A stretch of 64,000 bases of DNA. Source: Streptomyces sp. NBC_00258. Lineage in GTDB: Bacteria; Actinomycetota; Actinomycetes; Streptomycetales; Streptomycetaceae. The notes beneath the pieces are model-generated. The model was given only the letters and a program-made list of their open reading frames with translations, ran no database searches and had not been told where the DNA came from. Position 1 is the stretch's first letter. Every line of letters begins with the position of its first letter. Below are positions 32,202-40,350 of the stretch, one piece after another. The DNA lies in contig NZ_CP108081.1 in assembly GCF_036182465.1 (NCBI RefSeq), positions 2,852,001-2,916,000 of the forward strand, given 5' to 3'. A program made the position numbers and the translations under genes.

Positions 32202-32873
32202 CTACGCCTCCGCGGTGGGCACCACGCTCAGATGACTCGACGCGCGTCGCGTCCGCCGCGCGACAGGCGAGCGGCGGGCCTCGCGCATGACCAGCGTCAG
32301 TCGCGTATAGCCCATGCCCTGAAGGGTCTTGGTGGTCTCCCCGACGATGCGGCAGTCCGTACGGCCCCAGCGCGGGTCGGGATGTACCAGTGGCCGCACC
32401 GCCCCGTCGTGCTCCACGGCGTCCGGGCCGACCGAGCGGATCCAGTGCGGCAGGCCGTGCCGGTAGGCGGCGTCCATGATCGGGTCCTGGGCGATGTCCC
32501 GGAGGATCGACTGGAGTCCGTGGTCGTGGCCGTGCCGCTCGACGGCGGCGGCGAAGTGCGCCAGCATCGGCAGGCACCACCTCGACTCGTGTTCACCGAG
32601 GACCGTGCCCGCATCAGGATGGAACAGGACGAACCGGAGGAAGTTGTCCCCCGGCATGGCGGTGGGATGCGGGCCCACACCGCGGAAAAGTGTCTCGAAC
32701 GCACCGTTCGCCAGGACGACGTCCCAGCGGTGGTCGACGACGACGGAGGGAAAGGTGACGGCCTCCAGAAGCGCGGCATAGTCCTGGAGATACGCCTGGG
32801 CCTCACGACTCTCGGGGGCTGGTCGCGGCTGCGGCCGGGACCCTCCTGCCTGGTATGCCATCGGGAGGTCCAC
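32202..32873 (-). CDS. orphan MmyB-like PAS/ligand-binding protein without HTH
   Basis: The protein has 223 residues from GTG 32873; ATG 32861 is an alternative. It matches the MmyB-type sensory domain: LEAVTFPSVVVDHRWDVVLANGAFETLF, then GDNFLRFVLFHPDAG, ending in VRPLVHPDPRWGRTDCRI. In normal family members this domain follows an XRE HTH. Here residues 1-35 are only a Pro/Arg-rich leader, and no HTH is encoded upstream in any frame that would join. It could sense a small molecule and work through a partner, perhaps the double-HTH protein encoded 258 bp away on the other strand. Its C-terminal tail is Arg/Ser-rich. Confidence 0.72.
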   Translation of the reverse strand: MDLPMAYQAGGSRPQPRPAPESREAQAYLQDYAALLEAVTFPSVVVDHRWDVVLANGAFETLFRGVGPHPTAMPGDNFLRFVLFHPDAGTVLGEHESRWCLPMLAHFAAAVERHGHDHGLQSILRDIAQDPIMDAAYRHGLPHWIRSVGPDAVEHDGAVRPLVHPDPRWGRTDCRIVGETTKTLQGMGYTRLTLVMREARRSPVARRTRRASSHLSVVPTAEA

Positions 32874-32975
32874 CCCTCTTGCCTATGCGGCCCTGACGCG
32901 GCGTCGTGATCCTGCTACCCCTGGCCGAGCGGTGTCAACTATCGTGGCATTTGACGCCCGTTGACGGCCGAATCC

Positions 32976-32991
32976 CGCCACAGTTGTGGCG
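32976..32991. promoter_or_regulatory. palindrome upstream of the HTH-metallopeptidase cassette
   Basis: CGCCACAGTTGTGGCG has 7-bp perfect arms with a 2-bp centre. It lies 140 bp before the first cassette gene and 103 bp before the divergent MmyB-like start, so it could control both directions. Two TTGACG hexamers occur just before it (32951 and 32961). Confidence 0.45.
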
Positions 32992-33130
32992 AGACCTGGA
33001 TGTGAGTTCGACCAAAGGGCTACTCTCCGGTCTTCGGGCGGTTCACGCCGCACTTCCGGAATTCCCACAGGGGCTTCACGTCCGAGGGATCCGGTTCCAC
33101 CAGAGCGGTCGACTGAGACGTAGGAGAGAA

Positions 33131-33796
33131 GTGTCGGTGACGGATGGCTTCGAGGTTCCGGGCGCCACGGCGACGGGTCTGCTGCCGGCCGTCGTGGCCC
33201 GAGTCACCGGGCTGGCCGACCGGCTCGGCGCGCCGCACGACGAGGTGTTCGACGTCCGGCGGCTGTCCGCGGCCTCCGGAGTCCCCGAGGTCGTGGTCAG
33301 ATCCCTGCTCAACGGGCGGCCCGCGGGCGAACCCGATCTCCAGGCCCGCTTCCTGCAGCGCCTCGACCTGCTGCGCCGCACCCGGCTGAAGCCGGGCGGC
33401 CGCCGCTACACCCAGCAGGAGATCGCCGACGGCGCCGGTATGTCGCGCCAGCAGGCGGGCGCCCTCATCAACGGCGACCGGCGTCCCACGATGGAGCACT
33501 GCGACGCCATCCAGCGATTCTTCCGGGTGCACGCCGGATTCCTCACCGCGGAGGACCCCGAGGCGCTCGCGGGCGCCCTCCAGCACACCGAGCAGGAGCT
33601 GCTCCAGCGGCTCGCGGACCGGCAGCGCGAGGCGGCCCTGGCGGCCGCCGACGATCCGCTGGAGCGGCTGCTGCAGGACCACGGGGTCCGCGGCATCGCC
33701 TGGCGGGCCGCACAGCTGCCCACCGACCAGCACCGGGACAAGGTCGCCGAGTGGCTGGACATGCTCTTGGAGAGCGTCAAGCGGCCCGAGTCGTGA
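33131..33796 (+). CDS. double-HTH regulator of a metallopeptidase cassette
   Basis: GTG 33131 has AGGAGA four bases upstream, and GTG 33137 is equally possible; it gives 221 residues. Two HTH-like segments are visible: LSAASGVPEVVVRSLLNGRPAG near residue 36, and TQQEIADGAGMSRQQAGALINGDRRP near residue 85. The second is a standard XRE helix pair with a GDRRPT recognition turn. A helical C-terminal region follows. The next gene encodes an ImmA/IrrE-like peptidase and starts 13 bp downstream. In phage and ICE systems such peptidases cleave an HTH repressor; a similar relation is possible here, but I see only context. Confidence 0.78.
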   Translation: MSVTDGFEVPGATATGLLPAVVARVTGLADRLGAPHDEVFDVRRLSAASGVPEVVVRSLLNGRPAGEPDLQARFLQRLDLLRRTRLKPGGRRYTQQEIADGAGMSRQQAGALINGDRRPTMEHCDAIQRFFRVHAGFLTAEDPEALAGALQHTEQELLQRLADRQREAALAAADDPLERLLQDHGVRGIAWRAAQLPTDQHRDKVAEWLDMLLESVKRPES

Positions 33797-33809
33797 TCCG
33801 GGGGATTCT

Positions 33810-34358
33810 GTGGGCATAGGAAAGGACATGCGCCGCCTGTGCGGCGAGTTGGTCGACGAGCTCTCACTGCCGGCACCGGCGGAGCCCGCCGATCTGTATG
33901 CCGCGCTGTGCGACGCCATGAGCAGACGGCGCGGCCGCCCGGTGCAGTTCCGTACGGCCGCGTTCCCGCCGTGCACCGCCAGCGGGCTCTGGCTCGACAT
34001 GGCGGACCAGGACCTCGTGGTCGTCGAGGAACGCACCGCGCCCGACCACCAGTTGGTGATCCTCGGTCATGAGCTGTGGCACATGAACGCCGGGCACTGC
34101 AGCCACCACGTGGAGGGGGCGGCCGTCGCCGCCCGCATGCTGTCGGACGACGCCGACCTGCAGGCGACCGTCCTGAGGGTGGCGGCCCGCACCCGGTCCG
34201 ACCTGGCCGACGAGAAGGACGCCGAGAGTTTCGGGCTGTTGCTGGCGAGCAAGTGCCGCGGCTGGCTGGCCGGTTCGGCGATACGCGGCCCGGTGCGCCG
34301 CGACGGTCTCGCCGGCCGCATCGAGGCGTCGTTGGGTTACCGCGGGCCACGGGGCTGA
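33810..34358 (+). CDS. ImmA/IrrE-like metallopeptidase
   Basis: GTG 33810 with GGGGG seven bases upstream gives 182 residues. The zinc motif is LVILGHELWHMNAGH, an HExxH variant reading HELWH with extra His residues. Preceding strands FPPCTASGLWLDMADQDLVVVEE are typical of the ImmA/IrrE fold. The region after the motif is helical, with EKDAESFGLLLASKC containing the expected downstream Glu. Such peptidases cleave an HTH partner in response to a signal (ImmA/ImmR, IrrE/DdrO), and the adjacent gene is an HTH protein. It is followed in 13 bp by the 7-TM protein. Confidence 0.85.
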   Translation: MGIGKDMRRLCGELVDELSLPAPAEPADLYAALCDAMSRRRGRPVQFRTAAFPPCTASGLWLDMADQDLVVVEERTAPDHQLVILGHELWHMNAGHCSHHVEGAAVAARMLSDDADLQATVLRVAARTRSDLADEKDAESFGLLLASKCRGWLAGSAIRGPVRRDGLAGRIEASLGYRGPRG

Positions 34359-34371
34359 AGCCGCCGACGCC

Positions 34372-35577
34372 ATGGACGACTCCAGCTACTACATACCCGC
34401 CGCCGCCATGGCGGTCGCGTTCGCCGTCAAGGCTCCCGCACTGCTGCGCTCCTGGCGCGATCCGCTGCTGCGCGCCGTGTGCGCTCTGCTCGCCCTCGCG
34501 GGCCTGGTGTTCTTCTTCGCCGCCCCGCCGACGATCGCCGAGGTCAACCGCATCACCGGGATCCCGAACATCTCGGCCCCGCTCGTCTACGCGCTGCTGA
34601 GCGCGTTCAGCGCCGCCTGCCTCGTACTGATCATCAACTGGCGCGGCGGTCCGCCCGAGGTGACACGGCGGGCGTCCCGCCGCTGGATCGCCGGGTACGG
34701 CCTGGTGGCCGTCGCCCTGATCACACTGTTCGTGCTCGGGGACGCGCCGGTCGAGCGGCTGCGGGACCTCGACACGTACTACGCGACAACACCTTTCATC
34801 CGCGAGATGATCGTGCTCTATCTCGCGTCGCTCACGGTCGCGGGTGTCGCGATGAACGTCATGTGCTGGCGCTGGGCACTTCAGGTGCACGGCTGGCTGC
34901 GGGTCGGGCTGCTGATCATCGCGCTCGGCTTTCTGCTCAACATCCCCTACGCGGCCACCAAGTTCACCGCGGTGGTCGCCCGCTGGAACGGCGGGAACCT
35001 GGACGACCTGAGCACCTACGTGGCCCCCGTGCTGGCCTCCGCGGGCGCGCAGATCAGCGCGGTCGGTTTCTGCGTCCCGCTGGCCTGCCAGCGCATCGGG
35101 GACACCTGGAGCACCTGGTCCACGTACCGTCGACTCGGGCCGCTCTGGCGGGAGTTGAAGTCGGCCTCGGGATACGAGGAGCGTGCCGTGCGCATCGCCT
35201 GGTGGTCCCCCGCCGAACTCCAGGTCACCCAGCGGGAGTCCGACATCCACGACGGCATCCTCGGTCTGCACCCCTACTTCGACTCCGAGGTGCGTTCGCA
35301 TGCCTACGACGCGGCCGTTGCGGCGGGCTCCGACCCCGTCGGGGCCCAGGCGGAGGCCGACGCGGCGATGGTGACCGCGGCGGTGCGGGCCAGGGCCGCC
35401 GACCCGGAGGGCAGGGTCATCAGCTCGGCGACGACCGCCGCGCCCTACGCGGCCACCGAGGCCCCCCGCGATCTCGTACGGATTTCCATGGCCCTGCGTC
35501 GGTCGGCCGTCGTCACGGCCGCCCGAGAGCAGGCCACGACCAGGTCGGAGAGCGACTCCCATGAACGAACCCGCTAG
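34372..35577 (+). CDS. seven-transmembrane MAB_1171c-like protein
   Basis: The protein has 401 residues. Seven hydrophobic helices fall at about 8-26, 37-55, 63-85, 100-120, 142-163, 173-193 and 218-238. A hydrophilic, Ala- and Arg-rich tail of about 160 residues follows, which should lie in the cytoplasm. This matches the MAB_1171c putative transporter family. Genes for it in actinomycetes are commonly next to XRE and ImmA/IrrE-like genes, which is the case here. The 7-TM topology with a long tail looks more like a receptor than a pump. The stop overlaps the next start by 17 bases. Confidence 0.75.
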   Translation: MDDSSYYIPAAAMAVAFAVKAPALLRSWRDPLLRAVCALLALAGLVFFFAAPPTIAEVNRITGIPNISAPLVYALLSAFSAACLVLIINWRGGPPEVTRRASRRWIAGYGLVAVALITLFVLGDAPVERLRDLDTYYATTPFIREMIVLYLASLTVAGVAMNVMCWRWALQVHGWLRVGLLIIALGFLLNIPYAATKFTAVVARWNGGNLDDLSTYVAPVLASAGAQISAVGFCVPLACQRIGDTWSTWSTYRRLGPLWRELKSASGYEERAVRIAWWSPAELQVTQRESDIHDGILGLHPYFDSEVRSHAYDAAVAAGSDPVGAQAEADAAMVTAAVRARAADPEGRVISSATTAAPYAATEAPRDLVRISMALRRSAVVTAAREQATTRSESDSHERTR

Positions 35578-37000
35578 CACCCGTCCGGGTGGAGCGCAAA
35601 GACGTGCTGTCGTCATCGGCGGAGGCATGGCCGGAATGCTTGCCGCCGCCGCGCTGCGCGCGCACGCCGACGTCACCCTCGTCGAGCGTGACGCCCTGCC
35701 CGACGGGCCCGAGCCGCGCAAGGGGCTTCCGCAGGCCCGCCACGCCCATCTCCTGTGGTCCGGCGGCGTCCGTGCGATGGAGGAGCTGCTGCCAGGGGTG
35801 ACCGACGCCTGGCTCGCAGCCGGCGCCCGGCGGATCCCGCTCCCGACCGGTCTGGTGTCCCTGCAGCCGCACGGCTGGCTCCGGCGCTGGCCCGAGATGC
35901 AGTTCATGATCGCCTGCAGCCGTGATCTTCTCGACTCGGTCCTCCGGGCCCGGATCTCCGAGAGCCCGCGGATCACCGTCATGGAACGCACCGAGCTGCT
36001 GGGACTGCAAGGTGACGCCTCCGGGGTGACGGGCGTGCGCGTCCGCACCAGCGGGGGCGAGGAGCGCGTGCTCGAAGCCGATCTCGTGGTGGATGCCTCG
36101 GGGCGTGGATCGCGGGCCACCTCCTGGCTGGACTCGCTGGGCGTGCCGGAGGCTCCGATGGAGGAGGTCGACTCCGGACTCGCGTACGCCAGCCGGATCT
36201 TCCGCGCGCCGGAGGGCACGGAGGAGTACCCCGTGGTCAATGTGCAGCCGGACGCGGCTCAGCCGGTGCCCGGGCGGAGCGCGACCATCGTGCCCATCGA
36301 GGGCGGGCGCTGGCTGGTGACGCTGTCGGGCACGCGCGGCGGTCAGCCGACGGGATCCGCCGAGGAGTTCGAGACGTTCGCGCGCGACGACGTCAGGCAT
36401 CCCCTCGTGGGCGAGCTGATCGCCCGCGCCGAGCCGTTGACGGACGTCGTGGTCACCCGCAGCACGGTCAACAGGCGGCGCTTCTTCGAGAAGGTGAAGG
36501 ACTGGCCCGAGGGATTCGTCGTGCTCGGGGACGCGGTCGCCACGTACAACCCGATCTACGGGCACGGCATGTCGGTGGCCGCGCAGGGCGCGGTGGCGCT
36601 GCGTGAGCATGTTGCCGAGTACGGGTTCGCGGCGCCGAGGCTCGCGAGACGGGTGCAGCGCGCCGTGGCGCGTCCGGTGGCGACGGCCTGGGAGCTGGCC
36701 ACGAGCACGGACATCCGGTACCCCGGTGCGATCGGCAAGGAGCCCGGAGGGACGCAGAAACTGCTCGGGCGCTACGTGAACCGCCTGATGCTGACAGCGT
36801 CCGGACGTCCGCTGGTAGCGAAGGAGTTCCTCGGCGTGGTGACACTGTCCGCGCCCATCACCGCCCTGTTCAAGCCCGAGATCGTTCTCGCGGTGCTGCG
36901 CGGGCCGCGCCGGTCCCCGCTGACCGAGCCACCGCTGACGAACGAGGAACGGGACGCGGTCCTCGGCGCACCCGAGCCGTCGGGGGCACGGGAGGGCTGA
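35561..37000 (+). CDS. FAD-dependent monooxygenase/epoxidase-like oxidoreductase
   Basis: The protein has 479 residues. The dinucleotide motif VVIGGGMAGMLAAAAL is at residues 17-32, with LVERD following, and the second FAD motif GDAVATYNPIYGHGMSVAA is near residue 325. RGSRATSWLDSLG supplies the DG-type motif. Relatives include polyketide epoxidases and squalene-epoxidase-like enzymes. It overlaps the 7-TM gene, so both are made together. It could generate or inactivate a signalling molecule sensed by the cassette, but this is inference. Confidence 0.85.
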   Translation: MNEPASTRPGGAQRRAVVIGGGMAGMLAAAALRAHADVTLVERDALPDGPEPRKGLPQARHAHLLWSGGVRAMEELLPGVTDAWLAAGARRIPLPTGLVSLQPHGWLRRWPEMQFMIACSRDLLDSVLRARISESPRITVMERTELLGLQGDASGVTGVRVRTSGGEERVLEADLVVDASGRGSRATSWLDSLGVPEAPMEEVDSGLAYASRIFRAPEGTEEYPVVNVQPDAAQPVPGRSATIVPIEGGRWLVTLSGTRGGQPTGSAEEFETFARDDVRHPLVGELIARAEPLTDVVVTRSTVNRRRFFEKVKDWPEGFVVLGDAVATYNPIYGHGMSVAAQGAVALREHVAEYGFAAPRLARRVQRAVARPVATAWELATSTDIRYPGAIGKEPGGTQKLLGRYVNRLMLTASGRPLVAKEFLGVVTLSAPITALFKPEIVLAVLRGPRRSPLTEPPLTNEERDAVLGAPEPSGAREG

Positions 37001-37033
37001 CGGCGCCACCCCGAGGCGCGGCCCGCGCGGCGG

Positions 37034-38077
37034 TCACGTCGCGCTGCGTTCGCTCGCCTCCCTCAAGTCCCGCTCGACCGCGAGGCTGCGGGCGGTGTCC
37101 GGCCGGCCCGCGGCGGTTCCCGGGCTGCCGGCGCGCAGGAGGTCGCTCCAGCGTTCACGGCTCCAGTCGGCGGGGCTGGTCGTGCCGGTGAACTCCTCCA
37201 CGAGGGAGAGGAAGCGGGCCGGGTCGGTGTGGAAGGGGAAGTGCCCGGCGCCCTCGAAGATCTCCAGGCGGCTGCCGGGCATCGCCTCGTGCGCCCCGTA
37301 CGCGTGCCGCACCGGGACCACGCTGTCGCGGTCGCCCCACATCAGCATCGTCGGCATGCCCTGGGTGAGGTAGCAGCGGTCGAGCATCGTGACGACCTGG
37401 CCGCGCCAGTCGACCACCGCCCGCAGCGTACGGATGAACGCGCTGCGCGAGGTCGCGTCGGGCAGGGCGTCCACGAGGGTCAGCAACTCCGGCGCGTCCT
37501 GGCCCAGGTCGGTGTCCAGGAGCCTCATCAGATGGGTGACCAGCCCCACTTGGATACGCATCCCCGGCAGCCTCAGTGCCGCCAGGGCCAGGTCGGCGCC
37601 GGGCAGCGAGACCGCCCGCAGGACCGGGTTCACCTCGCGGCCCACGCCGCCGGCGCTGACCAGGATCAGCCGCTCGGTGCGCTCGGGGAACTGGTATGCG
37701 AACTGCATCGCGACGCCGCCGCCGAGCGAGTGCCCGATCAGCGTGGCCTGCTCGATGCCGAGGGTGGAGAGCAGATCGCGCAGCCCGTTGGCGTACGCGG
37801 CCACCGAGTAGTCGGCCCGGGGCTTGTCCGAGGCGCCGTGGCCGAGCAGGTCGGGGGCGATCACCGTGTGGGTGCGGGCGAGGTCGGGGATGACCTCGGC
37901 CCAGGTCGCCGAGGAGTCGCCGATGCCGTGGATCAGGACGAGTGCCGGGCCCTCGCCGGCCATGCGGTAGGCGCGGCGGTAGCCATGCACCACGCGGTGG
38001 TGCAACCGCAGCTCTCCGTCGCCCACCGGGCGCAGCCGCGCGGTGGTCCTCGGGTGCTGTCGCGGGACGTCGACCAC
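37034..38077 (-). CDS. alpha/beta-fold hydrolase
   Basis: From GTG 38077, chosen by GGGGAGG eight bases upstream, the protein has 347 residues; the frame is open to TTG 38155. The fold signature is LVLIHGIGDSSATW with the oxyanion loop. The nucleophile elbow is GHSLGG, the acid is in MWGDRDSVVP, and the base is in EGAGHFPFH. It may be an esterase, lactonase or C-C hydrolase. It faces the FAD monooxygenase tail to tail with a 33-bp gap, and its own promoter carries a 17-bp palindrome. The lack of signal peptide places it in the cytoplasm. Confidence 0.88.
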   Translation of the reverse strand: MVDVPRQHPRTTARLRPVGDGELRLHHRVVHGYRRAYRMAGEGPALVLIHGIGDSSATWAEVIPDLARTHTVIAPDLLGHGASDKPRADYSVAAYANGLRDLLSTLGIEQATLIGHSLGGGVAMQFAYQFPERTERLILVSAGGVGREVNPVLRAVSLPGADLALAALRLPGMRIQVGLVTHLMRLLDTDLGQDAPELLTLVDALPDATSRSAFIRTLRAVVDWRGQVVTMLDRCYLTQGMPTMLMWGDRDSVVPVRHAYGAHEAMPGSRLEIFEGAGHFPFHTDPARFLSLVEEFTGTTSPADWSRERWSDLLRAGSPGTAAGRPDTARSLAVERDLREASERSAT

Positions 38078-38142
38078 GGGCTCGCCTCCCCTCACCGGGC
38101 CGCCGGGAGTACGGCTCCAGGCCCTGTCTTCCAGCGTAGGGC

Positions 38143-38159
38143 CCTTGTCCGACAAGGGA
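38143..38159. promoter_or_regulatory. 17-bp perfect palindrome upstream of the hydrolase
   Basis: CCCTTGTCCGACAAGGG has 8-bp perfect arms around one C. It lies 66 bp upstream of the chosen GTG start at 38077 and 160 bp before the divergent small gene. It is a strong operator candidate; the cognate regulator is not evident. Confidence 0.55.
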
Positions 38160-38318
38160 TTTCCGTGATGTTTCCCCTCCGCTAACCGGGCGAACCGACG
38201 CGTACCGAAAGGGCATTGTCAGTGGCGGACGGCAAGCTGGACCCAGCGCCACCGCTGTGCGGCGGTGCGTGAACCGCCAGAAGCGCTGCAGCCGAGCCGA
38301 ACCGGGGAGAGCCGTCCG

Positions 38319-38546
38319 ATGCCGACCGCCGTACTGACCGATCACGAACGCACCGCCGTGCAGGCCTATCTGCGCCTGTTGCAGACGGTACGGGCCGCCA
38401 TGGACGGCCCTCCCGGCACGGGCCGACCACCCGTCGTGCCGCCCTCCGCCCTCGCGGAGGCGGAGCGCGCACTGGCCGCGGCGGGGCTCACGGGCAACGA
38501 GGAGGCCTTCTTCCGCCTGCTGCACACCTGGTGCCCGGAGGTGTGA
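38319..38546 (+). CDS. 75-residue helical protein of unknown function
   Basis: ATG 38319 is preceded by GGGGAGA nine bases upstream, which makes it a convincing small gene. The product is 75 residues, Ala/Leu-rich and mostly helical: EHERTAVQAYLRLLQTV in the form DHERTAVQAYLRLLQTV, then a Pro/Gly turn, then a second helix ALAEAERALAAAGLTGNEEAFFRLL. The shape is a two-helix hairpin. I do not recognise a family. It runs divergent from the hydrolase and convergent with the phosphopantetheinyl transferase. Confidence 0.65.
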   Translation: MPTAVLTDHERTAVQAYLRLLQTVRAAMDGPPGTGRPPVVPPSALAEAERALAAAGLTGNEEAFFRLLHTWCPEV

Positions 38547-38611
38547 TGAGCCACCGTCAGCCCTTCGACGGAGGCGCGACAAGCGGGACGAGTCCGCGGT
38601 CCGCGGCCGTC

Positions 38612-38632
38612 GCGGCGGGCCCGGCCCGCTGC
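38612..38632. terminator. possible terminator between convergent genes
   Basis: GCGGCGGGCC at 38612-38621 pairs with GGCCCGCTGC at 38623-38632 with one G-T pair. It lies between the small gene and the phosphopantetheinyl transferase gene, which converge. Confidence 0.45.
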
Positions 38633-38654
38633 CGGCCGCCGTCCGAGTGCGCGC

Positions 38655-39353
38655 TCAGTCCTGCGCGTGCGGCACGGTCACCGAGGTCGCCACGAGTCCC
38701 CGGCGTACGGTCCAGCGCCCGTCGAAGTGTCCGATGCGACGGCCGTCGACCACCGGCCCGGGCACGAGGAGCCGGGCACGGAAGCCACCTGACGTGGTGT
38801 GTCCGGGATCCATGAGGACGTCGATGTCCGCCTCGGTGAAGTCGAGCCACTTCCCGGTGAGGGGGAACCACGCCTTGTAGACCGACTCCTTGGCGCTGAA
38901 CAGGAGCCGGTCCCAGTGGACGCCGGGGTGCTGCCCGGCGAGGCCGCGCAGCCGCCGGTCCTCGTCGGGCAGCGCCACGGACGCAAGCACGTTGTCCGGG
39001 AGCGGCAGATGGGGCTCCGCGTCGATGCCGAGCGAGGCCAGGTCGGTGGCGCGGGCCAGCGCCGCGGCGGCATAGCCCTCGCAGTGCGTCATGCTGCCGA
39101 TCAGCCCGGCGGGCCACTGCGGGGCTCCCCGCTCACCGGGCAGCACGGCCTGCGGGGGCACACCGAGCTTCTCCATGGCGTGCCGGGCACAGCCGCGTAC
39201 GACGGTGAACTCGCGGCGCCGCTTCTCGACGGCGCGTGCGATCAGCGCCTGTTCCTCGGGATAGAGCTCGGGGTACGGCGTCGTGCCGCCGGGCCGCTCG
39301 TCACCGTGCGCCTCCACGGCCACGACCGACTCCGGGAGCAGCTCCTCGATCAC
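38655..39353 (-). CDS. 4'-phosphopantetheinyl transferase (Sfp/EntD type)
   Basis: GTG 39353, with GGAGGT seven bases upstream, gives 232 residues. The family motifs are present: RREFTVVRGCARHAMEKLG, GLIGSMTHCEGYAAAALA, SLGIDAEPH with the Mg2+-binding Asp and Glu, and LLFSAKESVYKAWFPLTG. It transfers the phosphopantetheine arm of CoA to carrier domains of polyketide, nonribosomal peptide or fatty-acid synthases. The start lies inside the 3' end of the metallophosphoesterase gene (53-bp overlap), so translation is probably coupled. No synthase gene is in the window. Confidence 0.92.
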   Translation of the reverse strand: MIEELLPESVVAVEAHGDERPGGTTPYPELYPEEQALIARAVEKRRREFTVVRGCARHAMEKLGVPPQAVLPGERGAPQWPAGLIGSMTHCEGYAAAALARATDLASLGIDAEPHLPLPDNVLASVALPDEDRRLRGLAGQHPGVHWDRLLFSAKESVYKAWFPLTGKWLDFTEADIDVLMDPGHTTSGGFRARLLVPGPVVDGRRIGHFDGRWTVRRGLVATSVTVPHAQD

Positions 39354-40206
39354 CGGGTCCGACCTCCATCGGCAGAATGCGGCGCAGCTTGCCCGGCGGT
39401 TCCGAGCGCTTGCGCCACTCGCGGGGGTAACCCACCGACACCTCTTCGAAGCGGACGCCGTCGAGCCAGGTGGTGCGGGGAATGTGCAGGTGCCCGTAGA
39501 CCATGGCCGCGACGCGGTACGTGCGGTGCCAGTCCGCGGTGAGCCGGGTGCCGCACCACATGGCGAACTCCGGGTACCAGAGGACCTCTGTCGGGTGGCG
39601 GTCGAGCGGGTAGTGGTTGACCAGGACCGTCGGCAGGCCGACGGGGATCTCCGCGAGCCTGCGCTCGGTCTCCTCCACCCGGGCCCGGCACCAGGCCTCA
39701 CGGCTCGGGTACGGGTCGGGGTGCAGGAAGTGCTCGTCCGTGCAGACGACGCCGGTCCCGTGCGCGTACGTGAGCCCCTCTTCCTTGGTCGCGCTGCCCG
39801 CGGGCAGGAACGAGTAGTCGTAGAGGAGGAAGAGCGGCGCGACGGCGACCGGTCCGCCTGGGCCCTCCCACACGGGGTACGGGTCTTCCGGGGTCGTCAC
39901 TCCCAGCTCGCGGCAGACCTCCACGAGGTGCTCGTAGCGGGCCACGCCTCGCAGGGTGACGGTGTCCTTGGGGTGGGTCCACAGCTCGTGGTTGCCGGGT
40001 GCCCAGATGACCTTGCGGAAGCGGCCGGCGAGCGTTTCGAGGGCCCAGCGGATGTCGGCCACCGTCTCCGCGACGTCGCCGGCCACCAGGAGCCAGTCGT
40101 CGTCGGTCTCGGGGCGCATCTGCTCGACGAGGGCGCGGTTCTCGGCGTATCCGATGTGCAGGTCGCTGATGGCCAGCAGCCGGCCCGGACGGTCAGCCGT
40201 CGTCAC
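39301..40206 (-). CDS. calcineurin-like metallophosphoesterase
   Basis: GTG 40206, with GGAGGGGG upstream, gives 301 residues. All five metal motifs are seen: ISDLHIGY, VAGDVAE, WAPGNHELW, VLVNHYPL and VYGHLHIP. No signal peptide is present, so it is cytoplasmic. The substrate is unknown; relatives are annotated as phosphohydrolases. The last 17 codons overlap the start of the transferase gene. I remember the same two genes adjacent in other Streptomyces genomes, which suggests a stable partnership, for example tuning CoA or carrier-protein phosphopantetheine turnover. Confidence 0.9.
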   Translation of the reverse strand: MTTADRPGRLLAISDLHIGYAENRALVEQMRPETDDDWLLVAGDVAETVADIRWALETLAGRFRKVIWAPGNHELWTHPKDTVTLRGVARYEHLVEVCRELGVTTPEDPYPVWEGPGGPVAVAPLFLLYDYSFLPAGSATKEEGLTYAHGTGVVCTDEHFLHPDPYPSREAWCRARVEETERRLAEIPVGLPTVLVNHYPLDRHPTEVLWYPEFAMWCGTRLTADWHRTYRVAAMVYGHLHIPRTTWLDGVRFEEVSVGYPREWRKRSEPPGKLRRILPMEVGPGDRGAAPGVGRGRGGAR

Positions 40207-40350
40207 CCTCGCCCCCTCCGTGGACCGGAGACGCCCCTCGGCGTGCCCGGATGGGAACACAAGAACACATGCCGCCTCCACGGTACAAGAGCGGCTTCGG
40301 GGCGCCGGGCTCGAGGAGAGCCATGAGGCGCATCCGGCTCCGGGCGTCTG

